A DNA stretch of 27,433 nt from a virus. Both the position numbers and the translations under genes were made by a program. The stretch spans positions 1 to 27,433 of the IMG/VR virus record IMGVR_UViG_3300030099_005781, one strand, 5' to 3'. A model generated the notes under the pieces. It had not been told where the DNA came from. It ran no database searches and saw only the letters and a list, made by a program, of their open reading frames with translations. This document shows, in pieces, positions 15,669 to 21,888 of the stretch. The stretch's first letter is position 1; every line of letters starts with the position of its first letter.

Positions 15669-16252
15669 TACTTTTTCTCCTTTATCATTGTTTTTATTTT
15701 ACTTATACATGCTTCATAGTTGTTATTATTAATTTCCAAGTTATCAATCTTCTTCCACATATCGTTCTCCAAAGATTTATCTCCAACTTGTTTAATAATC
15801 TCACCTATCTTTGTTCTTTGTTCACTATTAAGTGCATCTGGTTCTGGTAAGTCCTCACCTGCATAGATGTATAGCCCAAGCCCATGAAGTGCAATGGCCT
15901 TTGCCAAGCATCTTTGAATTGAGTTTCCTATATCTTTGCACGTAGGTTGTACTATTGGATTGTTGCGGTTGTCTGTAACAGGGTGAACTTGTGTTCTATC
16001 TATACCATCACATGTCACTGTTACCTTTACAAACGAACCTGCTCCAGTAGTCATGTACGGAACAGTAAGTCCATCTTCATTCTGATATTCATGAACTTCC
16101 CATTCTGCATCTGGAACTACTTTCAATAGCTCATTTACTGCCCAAGACCAGCTCAAGTATGCGAACTGTCCCTTGCTTTTCTTATTATCATTTACATTTA
16201 CTTTACTCAGCTTATTAAATAAGCTCATCTCTTTATCTGTTTCTCGTTTCAT
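15668..16252 (-). CDS. DUF1071/Sak3-type ssDNA annealing protein
   Basis: 194 residues. The N-terminal block FAYLSWSWAVNELLKVVPDAEWEV (read around residues 30-53) matches the YLSWxWA...PDAxxEV signature of DUF1071 (Sak3) proteins, followed by MTTGAGSFVKVTVTCDG and NSIQRCLAKAIALHGLGLYIYAGEDLP, which fit the Erf/Rad52-like annealing fold. It would coat and anneal complementary single strands in phage recombination and end joining. Neighbours are an exonuclease-like Cas4 family protein upstream and an SSB-like protein downstream, the classic annealing-recombination set. The ATG at 16252 lies five bases after the nuclease stop; an internal ATG at 16228 is possible. Confidence 0.8.
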   Translation of the reverse strand: MKRETDKEMSLFNKLSKVNVNDNKKSKGQFAYLSWSWAVNELLKVVPDAEWEVHEYQNEDGLTVPYMTTGAGSFVKVTVTCDGIDRTQVHPVTDNRNNPIVQPTCKDIGNSIQRCLAKAIALHGLGLYIYAGEDLPEPDALNSEQRTKIGEIIKQVGDKSLENDMWKKIDNLEINNNNYEACISKIKTMIKEKK

Positions 16253-16257
16253 TTACC

Positions 16258-17025
16258 TTATGTTCTCCTTTTGATGGGTGGCTTACAATGAGAGTAATAG
16301 GCACAGTAGCTACAGTTCCAGTCTTTAACTGGCGAAACTCCTTTCCTAAAACTTGGTAATCCCATCTTGTGTTCTTGTCCGATATTGTACCAAAAGTTGT
16401 ATGCTCTTAGCACAAATTCTGTGGATACTTCTTTGTAGTTCATCTGTGAGTTATCTTTATTGTAGTACACCAAGTACATACCATCAAGCCTCCCAAACTT
16501 TTCTTTGATTGCGTATCCGTAAGTTCCTAGTTGTAGTTCATACGATATCGAAGGGTCAAACTCTTTCTTCTTACCAAACTTCATTCTGTACGACCAACTA
16601 CTAGCAGTTTTGAAATCAAATAAATAAACTTTATCTCCTTCAAGGACTACATCATAGTGTCCTCTTACGTTCAGTTCTGGTATTTCTACATTACCTTCAA
16701 CATGGAATTTTTCTTTTTGTTTATTTTTAATTTCTTTTTCTTTATTCTTAATAGATTCTTTATTAATATTATTATAATATATAAGAGCCTTTTGCAAATC
16801 ATCATGAATAACTGTTCCAAGCCTCATGATTCTCATGTTTGCTTTCTTTGGCATGTCGGTTTGCGGAGCTTGCTCAATAGATTCATAATAAATCTTTCTT
16901 GAACAAAATCCGCTACTAGAAGCACGATAATAATTTTCCTTGCCTACATACCGCTCTTGCCTGTTTTCTTCGTTCTTGGCATCAATAAAGTCTCCATATA
17001 ACTTTTCAAAATCTACAGGTATCAA
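16258..17025 (-). CDS. Cas4/RecB-like Fe-S PD-(D/E)XK exonuclease
   Basis: 255 residues with the Cas4/AddB-like layout: C41 near the N-terminus, LGTVIH with H74, GHYDVV with D125, the core DFK at 137-139, QLGTY with Q165 and Y169, then C238, C241 and C247. The single N-terminal Cys plus three C-terminal Cys form a probable 4Fe-4S cluster that locks the nuclease fold. It likely resects DNA ends to make single strands for the annealing protein next to it. The only usable start is TTG at 17025, eight bases after GGAG; in-frame upstream sequence reaches a stop with no other good start. Not part of a CRISPR locus here; phage recombination is the better reading. Confidence 0.85.
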   Translation of the reverse strand: MIPVDFEKLYGDFIDAKNEENRQERYVGKENYYRASSSGFCSRKIYYESIEQAPQTDMPKKANMRIMRLGTVIHDDLQKALIYYNNINKESIKNKEKEIKNKQKEKFHVEGNVEIPELNVRGHYDVVLEGDKVYLFDFKTASSWSYRMKFGKKKEFDPSISYELQLGTYGYAIKEKFGRLDGMYLVYYNKDNSQMNYKEVSTEFVLRAYNFWYNIGQEHKMGLPSFRKGVSPVKDWNCSYCAYYSHCKPPIKRRT

Positions 17026-17186
17026 TCGCTCATCTCCACAAGTTGATTGTCTGCATATTTCTCAATCAAATGCAACAAAGCCTCATTGTATGTACTAAAT
17101 CCATCTTGCAATGAACGAATCTTAAACCGTGTCCATTGATTCTCTGGAATTTCTTTGACTAAATATGATTTGTTTTTATTCTCCAT
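17022..17186 (-). CDS. RHH-like small protein heading the recombination operon (54 aa)
   Basis: ATG at 17186 with AGGAG six bases upstream and a good promoter match before it; the stop overlaps the TTG start of the nuclease gene (TTGA). A short beta-type segment (YLVKEIPENQWTRFKI) followed by helices (STYNEALLHLIEKYAD) resembles the strand-helix-helix of CopG/Arc ribbon-helix-helix proteins, so a DNA-binding autoregulator is likely. Family assignment is by pattern only. Confidence 0.65.
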   Translation of the reverse strand: MENKNKSYLVKEIPENQWTRFKIRSLQDGFSTYNEALLHLIEKYADNQLVEMSD

Positions 17187-17215
17187 GTGTATCTCCTATA
17201 CTCATATAGCACAAT

Positions 17216-17243
17216 ATTATAAAAACTATCATATCACATACAA
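17216..17243 (-). promoter_or_regulatory. Sigma-70-type promoter for the recombination/replication operon
   Basis: On the - strand TTGTAT (17238-17243) is followed after 16 bases by a perfect TATAAT (17216-17221), 30 bases upstream of the 54-aa gene start. It lies in an 83-base gap, one of the few gaps in this strand's gene run, so it probably drives the nuclease-annealing-SSB-helicase genes. Confidence 0.55.
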
Positions 17244-17269
17244 GTAATAATTTATTATCTTTATTATTT

Positions 17270-17467
17270 TTAACTATTCTCATTGATTTCTCCATCATTC
17301 TCAAGGTTTCTTTTATCATTGTAGCAACCCACATAAACTAGAAATTTTGAATCTTCTGATGCAAATTGTATGATAGTGGTTTTACCAAACTTCACCTTTA
17401 AATGTTTTATTTCTTTTATGTCGTAATGTTTTTTTACGTCATTTAATGCTTCTGATATATTATTCAT
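17270..17467 (-). CDS. Hypothetical protein (65 aa)
   Basis: ATG at 17467 with AAGGAG nine bases upstream, coupled (ATGA) to the gene before it. N-terminal helix, then beta strands (KHLKVKFGKTTIIQFA, SKFLVYVGCYND) and a polar acidic tail. Last gene before the promoter gap, so probably the end of the small-gene transcript. No family recognised. Confidence 0.65.
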   Translation of the reverse strand: MNNISEALNDVKKHYDIKEIKHLKVKFGKTTIIQFASEDSKFLVYVGCYNDKRNLENDGEINENS

Positions 17468-17601
17468 TTTCTCACACTCCTTTCTTTTAAAAATGTATCT
17501 GCAATAATTTTCATATCAAGCCTATCAAAATCATCTTTTTCAAAGTAATCAATGAAATCATACAGTAGATTCTTTTTGTCTTCATGTTTGTCTATATTCA
17601 T
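17464..17601 (-). CDS. Hypothetical acidic protein (45 aa)
   Basis: ATG at 17601 behind AGGAGG; stop overlaps the next start as ATGA. Acidic-aromatic helix (LLYDFIDYFEKDDFDRLD) then a basic C-terminus. Coding supported by strong ribosome site and double overlap. Function unknown. Confidence 0.6.
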   Translation of the reverse strand: MNIDKHEDKKNLLYDFIDYFEKDDFDRLDMKIIADTFLKERSVRK

Positions 17602-17765
17602 CTAACCTCCTGGATTTTCTTTCGTATAGCTATAAGCCCCTCTGTTGTGGCTATATCTCGAAGCATTGCATGTAAGTCTCTTTTTCCAACTCTAGCTTTT
17701 TTACATATCCTATCGAACTCATAATCATCAACTTCTGCGGTATATTTTATAAATATTTTCTTCAT
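17598..17765 (-). CDS. Hypothetical protein (55 aa)
   Basis: Start MKKIFIKYTAEV at 17765 is chosen because GAGGAGG lies five bases upstream; the frame extends to 17789 without a site. N-terminal strand, acidic turn, then basic helices (DRICKKARVGKRDLHAMLRD). The strand-helix-helix shape could be a small DNA-binding fold, but no motif is diagnostic. Overlaps both neighbours by 4 bases. Confidence 0.6.
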   Translation of the reverse strand: MKKIFIKYTAEVDDYEFDRICKKARVGKRDLHAMLRDIATTEGLIAIRKKIQEVR

Positions 17766-18124
17766 TTTTTCCTCCTCATTATTTTCCAATCACCTTCTGC
17801 ATATATATGATGCCCGATTTTAGCAAAGACTTGAGCTTCCGTCAACTCACCATCTTCCCATAAATCTTCATCAGGCAATTCTTCTAAATCGCCAAACTTT
17901 ATATTGTATTCTGCGACTTTGTCTGTTAATCGTGCTATTGTGAGCCTGAGTTGCTCTTCATTTATTACTGCTCTTGCTTTAGCATTCCTAACATCTCTAA
18001 ACTCTTCATATGTTGGAACCCTGTCAAGCATGCCTGTTTGTATCCAAGACCACAATATTTTTTCATACTCTTCATTTTCTGTCTGCAATTTATGCAGTAA
18101 TGCATCTTTGTCGTATTTATTCAT
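17762..18124 (-). CDS. Hypothetical acidic helical protein (120 aa)
   Basis: ATG at 18124 with GGAGG upstream, ATGA-coupled to the previous gene. Predicted helices rich in Glu and Leu with LHKLQTENEEYEKILWSWIQ, an Arg-rich middle (RDVRNAKARAVINEEQLR) and an acidic Trp segment (LPDEDLWEDGEL), ending in a basic RRKK tail. No enzyme motif. Probably an accessory or host-interaction protein. Confidence 0.65.
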   Translation of the reverse strand: MNKYDKDALLHKLQTENEEYEKILWSWIQTGMLDRVPTYEEFRDVRNAKARAVINEEQLRLTIARLTDKVAEYNIKFGDLEELPDEDLWEDGELTEAQVFAKIGHHIYAEGDWKIMRRKK

Positions 18125-18279
18125 TCTTCCTCCTCTGTTTCTTTTATAAATTTCAAATTGATTTCATCTCCCTCTGTTGTTGGAAATGTCCAATCAATAA
18201 GTTCTTTTCTCTCGTATATTAAATCCCAAAATGATTCAATGTCGTGTTCACTAATTGGTATGTATATTATTTTACTCAT
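18121..18279 (-). CDS. Hypothetical acidic protein (52 aa)
   Basis: ATG at 18279 with AAGGAG upstream; ends in an ATGA overlap. Sequence has strand IIYIPISEHDI, FWDLIYERKELIDW and a run of four Glu at the C-terminus whose codons double as the ribosome site of the next gene. Unknown function. Confidence 0.6.
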   Translation of the reverse strand: MSKIIYIPISEHDIESFWDLIYERKELIDWTFPTTEGDEINLKFIKETEEEE

Positions 18280-18289
18280 TTTATTCTCC

Positions 18290-18361
18290 TTATATTTCTA
18301 AAAAATTTATTATCATTGATATTACAATCATTACAAAACAAAAATAACCAAATGCTTCCAT
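18290..18361 (-). CDS. Membrane microprotein (23 aa)
   Basis: An ATG at 18361 follows AAGGAG by eight bases and opens a 23-codon frame that is almost wholly one hydrophobic helix (FGYFCFVMIVISMIINFL) with a Glu at each end. It overlaps the previous stop (TAATG), and its own stop adjoins the next ribosome site. Such a peptide could insert in the inner membrane, for example as a lysis, exclusion or membrane-enzyme modulator. Conservation in relatives is unknown. Confidence 0.5.
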   Translation of the reverse strand: MEAFGYFCFVMIVISMIINFLEI

Positions 18362-18525
18362 TAATCTTTCTCCTTATATTTATCATTCCAATATGTTTCT
18401 GAATCTACTTCGTTCTCTGCAACCCACCAAAAATCTGATAGTTCGGGGGCATTTGTCATGTCATAGCCAAGTTCATAGCCATATGTTTCCAACCATTCGT
18501 GTATGTGATTTTTTATTTTTCCCAC
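18361..18525 (-). CDS. Hypothetical acidic, aromatic protein, GTG start (54 aa)
   Basis: GTG at 18525 with GAGGAG six bases upstream; the G is shared with the preceding TAG stop. N-terminal amphipathic helix (NHIHEWLETYGYELGYD) and aromatic acidic segment (ELSDFWWVAENEVD). Coupled to the 23-aa membrane peptide by TAATG. No family recognised. Confidence 0.6.
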   Translation of the reverse strand: MGKIKNHIHEWLETYGYELGYDMTNAPELSDFWWVAENEVDSETYWNDKYKEKD

Positions 18526-18632
18526 TATAATCTCCTCATGTATGTTTTAAGTGCTTGTACTAAATAGTATGCGACAATAATCTCAACTATGTACGAACTA
18601 ATAAATAATATTTCATAAAGTGTGTTAGCCAT
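18525..18632 (-). CDS. Single-pass membrane microprotein (35 aa)
   Basis: ATG at 18632 behind GAGGAGGGAG. One long hydrophobic stretch (LYEILFISSYIVEIIVAYYL) containing two Glu, then a basic C-terminus (KTYMRRL), giving an N-out/C-in orientation by the positive-inside rule. Charged residues inside the helix suggest it pairs with another membrane protein. Coupled to both neighbours. Confidence 0.55.
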   Translation of the reverse strand: MANTLYEILFISSYIVEIIVAYYLVQALKTYMRRL

Positions 18633-18771
18633 TATTTGCTCCCTCCTCAATTGTTGTTAAAAATTCATCAATATCATCTGCTACCCAATCGGGGACTTCT
18701 GCAACATAATGCTCTTTGCCGTCTTGTGTGGTGTATACTATATTCCAACTTATTATTTTCATTTTATCCAT
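18625..18771 (-). CDS. Hypothetical acidic protein (48 aa)
   Basis: Start MDKMKII at 18771 is favoured by GGAGG six bases upstream; the ATG at 18762 is in frame. Strand-type start (IISWNIVYTTQDGKEHYVA) then VPDWVADDIDEFL, an acidic helix, in the pattern of short antitoxin- or HicB-like beta-alpha proteins, but too short to call. Overlaps both neighbours. Confidence 0.6.
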   Translation of the reverse strand: MDKMKIISWNIVYTTQDGKEHYVAEVPDWVADDIDEFLTTIEEGANNG

Positions 18772-19135
18772 AAATAACCTCCCCAAACAGTGCATATTGC
18801 AGTATCATATCGTAGGTTATTGCATCAGGACTTGTCAAGTCAAACGGGAAGTTTTTACCGCCACCATCAACATATAACTGAAATCCATTGAGCAGTTTTG
18901 CTTGTGTAAGTTTTATTGTATCTCCATCTGACAAGCCCAATACGTGGATTAAAAGCTCACCACCAAGCCCAATCACATCTGAAGCATATTCGCCTCCTTT
19001 GTAATCATTATCCACAACGGATACTTTCTCAATCCAATAATTACTACCACCCTCAAAAGCTCCAACAAGAACATAATCCATGTCCCCCGCAGTTACCTTA
19101 TAAGTAGTTTTTACGTGTCCTATTGTTTTATTCAT
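18764..19135 (-). CDS. Conserved phage protein with AFEGGSNYW motif (123 aa)
   Basis: ATG at 19135 with AAGGAGG four bases upstream. Contains GAFEGGSNYWIEKV at about 27-40, a motif I recall from many phage and mobile-element proteins of unknown function, followed by DTIKLTQAKLLNGFQLYVDGGG and a C-terminal part with TYDMILQYALFGE. Soluble mixed alpha/beta. Its spread across unrelated phages suggests a general early role, but none is established to my knowledge. Stop and next start overlap. Confidence 0.7.
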   Translation of the reverse strand: MNKTIGHVKTTYKVTAGDMDYVLVGAFEGGSNYWIEKVSVVDNDYKGGEYASDVIGLGGELLIHVLGLSDGDTIKLTQAKLLNGFQLYVDGGGKNFPFDLTSPDAITYDMILQYALFGEVIYG

Positions 19136-19305
19136 TTTTCCTCCTTACTGTGTGTTTTTTCCATATGTTCCTCTATTGCTCCAATAGCTTCCGTTATCAC
19201 ATCATCATAGCCCCAATCTATAAATTGTTGCTCTCTCCTATCTGCAACAGATTTTTTCTTTCCTTCATATATTATGGTACCTCCAACCCAAACTATATAT
19301 TTCAT
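19132..19305 (-). CDS. Hypothetical protein (57 aa)
   Basis: ATG at 19305 with GGAGG upstream; ATGA overlaps at both ends. Begins with strands (YIVWVGGTIIYEGKK), then a helix (VADRREQQFIDWGYDDVI) and a Glu/Lys tail that encodes the next ribosome site. No known family. Confidence 0.6.
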   Translation of the reverse strand: MKYIVWVGGTIIYEGKKKSVADRREQQFIDWGYDDVITEAIGAIEEHMEKTHSKEEK

Positions 19306-19700
19306 TTTTCCTCCATAATTTTCATTACTTGCTTTACTATTCTTGCACGTCTGATATCATCACATTTGTTTAAAAATCTGTATAAATCTTTCTGCATAAT
19401 CTGAAAGTTATCACTATGATATCCATCTACATCATCTTTCTTCCAATCATCTATTTGTACATCAAATAAATCTTTTGCTAACTCACGTCCATTGACGTTA
19501 CAGAAATAACTTAACATTGCTTGTAAAAATTGCATATGTTTTGTTGTTTCTCTTTCTTTTTCAAAGTCCTCCATCTCTTCTTGTCTTTTTTTATCTAATC
19601 TTTCTTGTAATACTTGTCTATTTATTATGTCATCTATTTCTTTCAAATCATTATTTAGAAATAACTTTTCTGCATAATCCACCATGTCAATCTTTTTCAT
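19302..19700 (-). CDS. Hypothetical helical protein (132 aa)
   Basis: ATG at 19700 with GAGG upstream. Mostly charged helix with a probable coiled coil at about 30-60 (RQVLQERLDKKRQEEMEDFE) and a more globular C-terminus (YFCNVNGRELAKDLFDVQID, LYRFLNKCDDIRRARI). Function unknown. Coupled to both neighbours by 4-base overlaps. Confidence 0.65.
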   Translation of the reverse strand: MKKIDMVDYAEKLFLNNDLKEIDDIINRQVLQERLDKKRQEEMEDFEKERETTKHMQFLQAMLSYFCNVNGRELAKDLFDVQIDDWKKDDVDGYHSDNFQIMQKDLYRFLNKCDDIRRARIVKQVMKIMEEK

Positions 19701-19879
19701 TTTTCCTCCTCAATTATTCTTGTTAACCACATCTCTGCAACATCAGTAGCATTTTTTACATTCTCTAACCATTGTCCATCTTCCATATCAACCTTTAACT
19801 GAATCAGATAAAAACACGCCTCATCTAACCATCTCATAGTTTCTTGTATATCTCTTTTATCTTGTTCTGTTATTTTCAT
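19697..19879 (-). CDS. Hypothetical helical protein (60 aa)
   Basis: ATG at 19879 with AAGGAGG upstream, ATGA overlaps at both ends. A helical hairpin with aromatic residues (IQETMRWLDEACFYLIQLK, ATDVAEMWLTRIIEEEK). Acidic overall. No recognised family. Confidence 0.65.
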   Translation of the reverse strand: MKITEQDKRDIQETMRWLDEACFYLIQLKVDMEDGQWLENVKNATDVAEMWLTRIIEEEK

Positions 19880-20082
19880 TTTACCTCCTTATCATTTTCT
19901 TTATTCCAAAACCAATCAAATGATTCGTATTTATTTCTATTTAATGGTTCCCAAACTATCTCATTCTCAAACTTTTCAACCAACATTATTTGCATATTTC
20001 TTGTAAGATTTTCGGGTATTTGCCCATAGTACATACACATCATATCAATTTCATCTTGGCTATAATAATCTTCTATTTTCAT
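19876..20082 (-). CDS. Hypothetical acidic protein (68 aa)
   Basis: Start MKIEDYYSQDEID at 20082, one base after the stop of the preceding gene (which ends at 20084), with GGAGG twelve bases upstream. The open frame reaches back to 20340, but that part overlaps the zinc-ribbon gene and looks like a shadow. Contains MMCMYYGQIPENL and FENEIVWEPLNRNKYESFDW. Acidic and aromatic like several neighbours. Unknown function. Confidence 0.6.
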   Translation of the reverse strand: MKIEDYYSQDEIDMMCMYYGQIPENLTRNMQIMLVEKFENEIVWEPLNRNKYESFDWFWNKENDKEVK

Positions 20083-20083
20083 T

Positions 20084-20359
20084 TTAGTAATCTTCCTCCA
20101 TTCTTTCCCCTGCATATGCTTCATCAAAATATTCGTGTTTATGATAAGTATATATTTCGGGGTTGTGATAACATTTAGTACAATATAGTCCTGTATAGAT
20201 ACCATATGCGTCTTGCCTTGCCCAATGATGATGTTTTGATGTTGGGTATCCATGTGAATACTGCTCACCATCACTTTCGGGATTTTCTTCATCATTATAC
20301 CAATAAGTTTTATCTGCTTTATTACACCCTCTACATTCAAACATATAGTCTTTGCTCAT
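20084..20359 (-). CDS. Zinc-ribbon protein (91 aa)
   Basis: ATG at 20359. Two Cys pairs, CRGC near residues 9-12 and CTKC near 60-63, with a His-rich region between (SKHHHWARQDAYG), form a zinc ribbon with an inserted loop. Tyr-rich acidic C-terminus (YFDEAYAGERMEEDY). Likely nucleic-acid or protein binding; the role in infection is unknown. One of several Cys-pair small proteins in this genome. Confidence 0.65.
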   Translation of the reverse strand: MSKDYMFECRGCNKADKTYWYNDEENPESDGEQYSHGYPTSKHHHWARQDAYGIYTGLYCTKCYHNPEIYTYHKHEYFDEAYAGERMEEDY

Positions 20360-20361
20360 TT

Positions 20362-20604
20362 TTATTTTTCCTCCGCATAATTAAATTCGTTAATACTTCT
20401 ACTTGACATTGGACTTAATATCCAACGTGGCGGAATGCTATCAAGTTTTTCTTTATTTTCACTATATAAAAGATGAATCACTTGCATAGCCCCACACAAA
20501 AATAGAGCTTCATCATTAACGGATTTTATTGTTCCATTTTTTTGTTTTGATTTCATTAATTCCTCTACTTCTGTAATTAGGTTTTCTAGTTTGACATTAT
20601 TCAT
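20362..20604 (-). CDS. Hypothetical protein (80 aa)
   Basis: ATG at 20604 after a weak purine-rich site. N-terminal helix (NVKLENLITEVEELMKSKQK), hydrophobic middle (ALFLCGAMQVIHLLYSENK) and a basic, Ser/Pro-containing end. No motif. Adjacent genes are separated by 2 bases on both sides. Confidence 0.6.
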   Translation of the reverse strand: MNNVKLENLITEVEELMKSKQKNGTIKSVNDEALFLCGAMQVIHLLYSENKEKLDSIPPRWILSPMSSRSINEFNYAEEK

Positions 20605-20606
20605 TT

Positions 20607-20780
20607 TTAATATTCCTCCATCTCTTTGATTTGTTCCAAGTCTCTGTATCCCGTTCTTGCATATAAAATTGCGTTCAGACTATCTTCATTTGTTCCATTT
20701 ATTGCACACACCAATCCGACTTCCTTTTCCGTTGCAATTCCATATTCAATTATGTAATCATATATTTCATCTGTATTCAT
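20607..20780 (-). CDS. Hypothetical acidic protein (57 aa)
   Basis: Start MNTDEIYDYI at 20780 follows GAGGGGG and overlaps the previous stop by one base (TAATG). The pattern DEIYDYIIEYGIATEKEVGLVCAINGTNEDSLNAILYARTG (split here: helix, turn, helix) resembles small phage proteins with a winged or HTH-like helical unit: residues 5-30 and 33-50. Similar short proteins with ATEEEI..VTAINGYN.E.L..IL..RTG are remembered from other phages; function not known. Confidence 0.65.
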   Translation of the reverse strand: MNTDEIYDYIIEYGIATEKEVGLVCAINGTNEDSLNAILYARTGYRDLEQIKEMEEY

Positions 20781-21040
20781 TATTCCCCCTCGCATATACA
20801 ATCTTCTTCTTCACAATCATCACATACTTCATATTCTTCTTCTTCAATTTCTACTTTATTACCCGTCCACACCCAATCAAAACAGTAACTATTCCAACAT
20901 TCAATTTCACCGCATATATACGTATCACTTGCATATGCTTTTTGTATTTCTGTTTCTTCAGGACTTTCGCCACAATACTCACATTGAACATCACTTACAT
21001 CATCTGTAAATCCATCATATATTTTTCTTGTTTTTATCAT
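20780..21040 (-). CDS. Cys-rich acidic zinc-binding protein (86 aa)
   Basis: ATG at 21040, ATGA-coupled. Cysteines occur as CEYC (20-23), then C43, C48 and C53, and CDDC, C, C near the C-terminus, which is a run of Glu/Asp. One zinc ribbon plus additional metal-binding cysteines is likely. The very acidic tail could mimic DNA. Function unknown. Confidence 0.65.
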   Translation of the reverse strand: MIKTRKIYDGFTDDVSDVQCEYCGESPEETEIQKAYASDTYICGEIECWNSYCFDWVWTGNKVEIEEEEYEVCDDCEEEDCICEGE

Positions 21041-21201
21041 TTAGTTACCTCCATCTCATATACTTTATTTATCAGATATTTTGCTACATTTGAAGGTACT
21101 CTTTTTTTATCTTTCATACCTAAAATCGCTATTAATATAATTTCCAATTGATGTTTATCTAACATCTCTATTTTATCAATCATATTCATGGTTTTTAGCA
21201 T
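21037..21201 (-). CDS. Hypothetical protein (54 aa)
   Basis: Start MLKTMNM at 21201 has GGAGG nine bases upstream and overlaps the previous stop (ATGCTAA). Helical with hydrophobic QLEIILIAILGMKDKKRV, then NVAKYLINKVYEMEV. Weakly similar in style to small HTH or dimerisation proteins. No family recognised. Confidence 0.55.
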   Translation of the reverse strand: MLKTMNMIDKIEMLDKHQLEIILIAILGMKDKKRVPSNVAKYLINKVYEMEVTK

Positions 21202-21713
21202 ATTTGAAATCCTCCACTATCTGCACAAAAATCTGCAAAATGTTTTATATTGTCAATACTCAATGGATAACTAGCTATCCACTTATAATTCTTATCACTT
21301 GAGCCCTTTTTCAAGCCTTTATTGTGCTCTTCTGCGATTTTTCTACGTGCTTCCCATAAGTCTACATAGCTTTCTGTTTCTCCGTCCTTAATCAATTGAT
21401 TTAATCTTTTGGATATTTTCTTTGCTCTATCCTCATCAATTTTCAATCCATCATTTGTATGTCCTTCATTCCATTCATCTTCTGAAATTACATCATCACA
21501 CACGTTATAAACATAATCCCATAATCCATGCCACCACCAAACATTATTTCTGAAATAAACACCAACATTTTCATCTTCAAACTTGTTGAGTTTATCATAA
21601 TATCTTTGGACTATATTTTCATCTATTTTTTTTCCTTCATATAATCCTTTTGGTTTTTGTGGTTTCTTTCCTTTTCTTACTATTGGGTTCATTCCATGTA
21701 TATCAAATCCCAT
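21195..21713 (-). CDS. Conserved phage protein, MGFDIxGxNP family (172 aa)
   Basis: Start MGFDIHGMNP at 21713 is chosen because that N-terminus is the recognisable beginning of a widespread uncharacterised family; AGGAG lies ten bases upstream. A second signature follows: GVYFRNNVWWWHGLWDYV at about 60-80. The middle is acidic and helical; the C-terminus is IKHFADFCADSGGFQIC. Members occur in many phages and mobile elements with no proven activity to my knowledge. Aromatic clusters suggest a binding pocket. It sits near the promoter-proximal end of the early gene run. Confidence 0.75.
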   Translation of the reverse strand: MGFDIHGMNPIVRKGKKPQKPKGLYEGKKIDENIVQRYYDKLNKFEDENVGVYFRNNVWWWHGLWDYVYNVCDDVISEDEWNEGHTNDGLKIDEDRAKKISKRLNQLIKDGETESYVDLWEARRKIAEEHNKGLKKGSSDKNYKWIASYPLSIDNIKHFADFCADSGGFQIC

Positions 21714-21828
21714 TCTTTTTATTCTCCTTTTCTTTTTTTCTATTCTTAACAATTAATCCGTTTAAAATTGCTTCAATTAATATTGCGTTTTCTCCAAATA
21801 TTTCCTTTTTTATTTTTACTTTTTTCAT
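21703..21828 (-). CDS. Hypothetical basic protein (41 aa)
   Basis: ATG at 21828 with AAAGGA upstream; overlaps the next gene by 11 bases. Lys-rich at both ends with a hydrophobic helix between (NAILIEAILNGLIV). It begins only 12 bases downstream of a terminator-like hairpin T-run, so its transcription depends on read-through or an unseen promoter. Function unknown. Confidence 0.5.
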   Translation of the reverse strand: MKKVKIKKEIFGENAILIEAILNGLIVKNRKKEKENKKNGI

Positions 21829-21840
21829 TTTATTTCCTTT

Positions 21841-21874
21841 AAAAAAAAAGCCCCGCAACAATGTTGCAAGGCTT
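21841..21874 (-). terminator. Intrinsic terminator (- strand)
   Basis: A 12-bp stem (21848-21859 with 21863-21874, two G-U pairs) and a 3-base loop is followed on the - strand by nine T. It lies just after the 104-aa gene and just before the 41-aa gene, so it ends or attenuates the transcript of the first early gene. Confidence 0.8.
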
Positions 21875-21888
21875 AATTTTCCTCCTGT

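Noticed and set aside
16258-17025. CRISPR adaptation gene cas4
   Set aside because: No repeats, cas1 or cas2 nearby; Cas4-like nucleases are common in phage recombination modules and neighbours here are an annealing protein and an SSB-like protein.
19876-20340. Long 154-codon - strand frame
   Set aside because: Its first 86 codons lie over the zinc-ribbon gene 20084-20359 in another frame and have low-quality composition; only the 68-aa part from 20082 looks real.
20657-21151. 164-codon + strand frame
   Set aside because: Composition (Phe, Ile, Tyr, Leu runs) is that of the complement of acidic - strand genes; no ribosome site.
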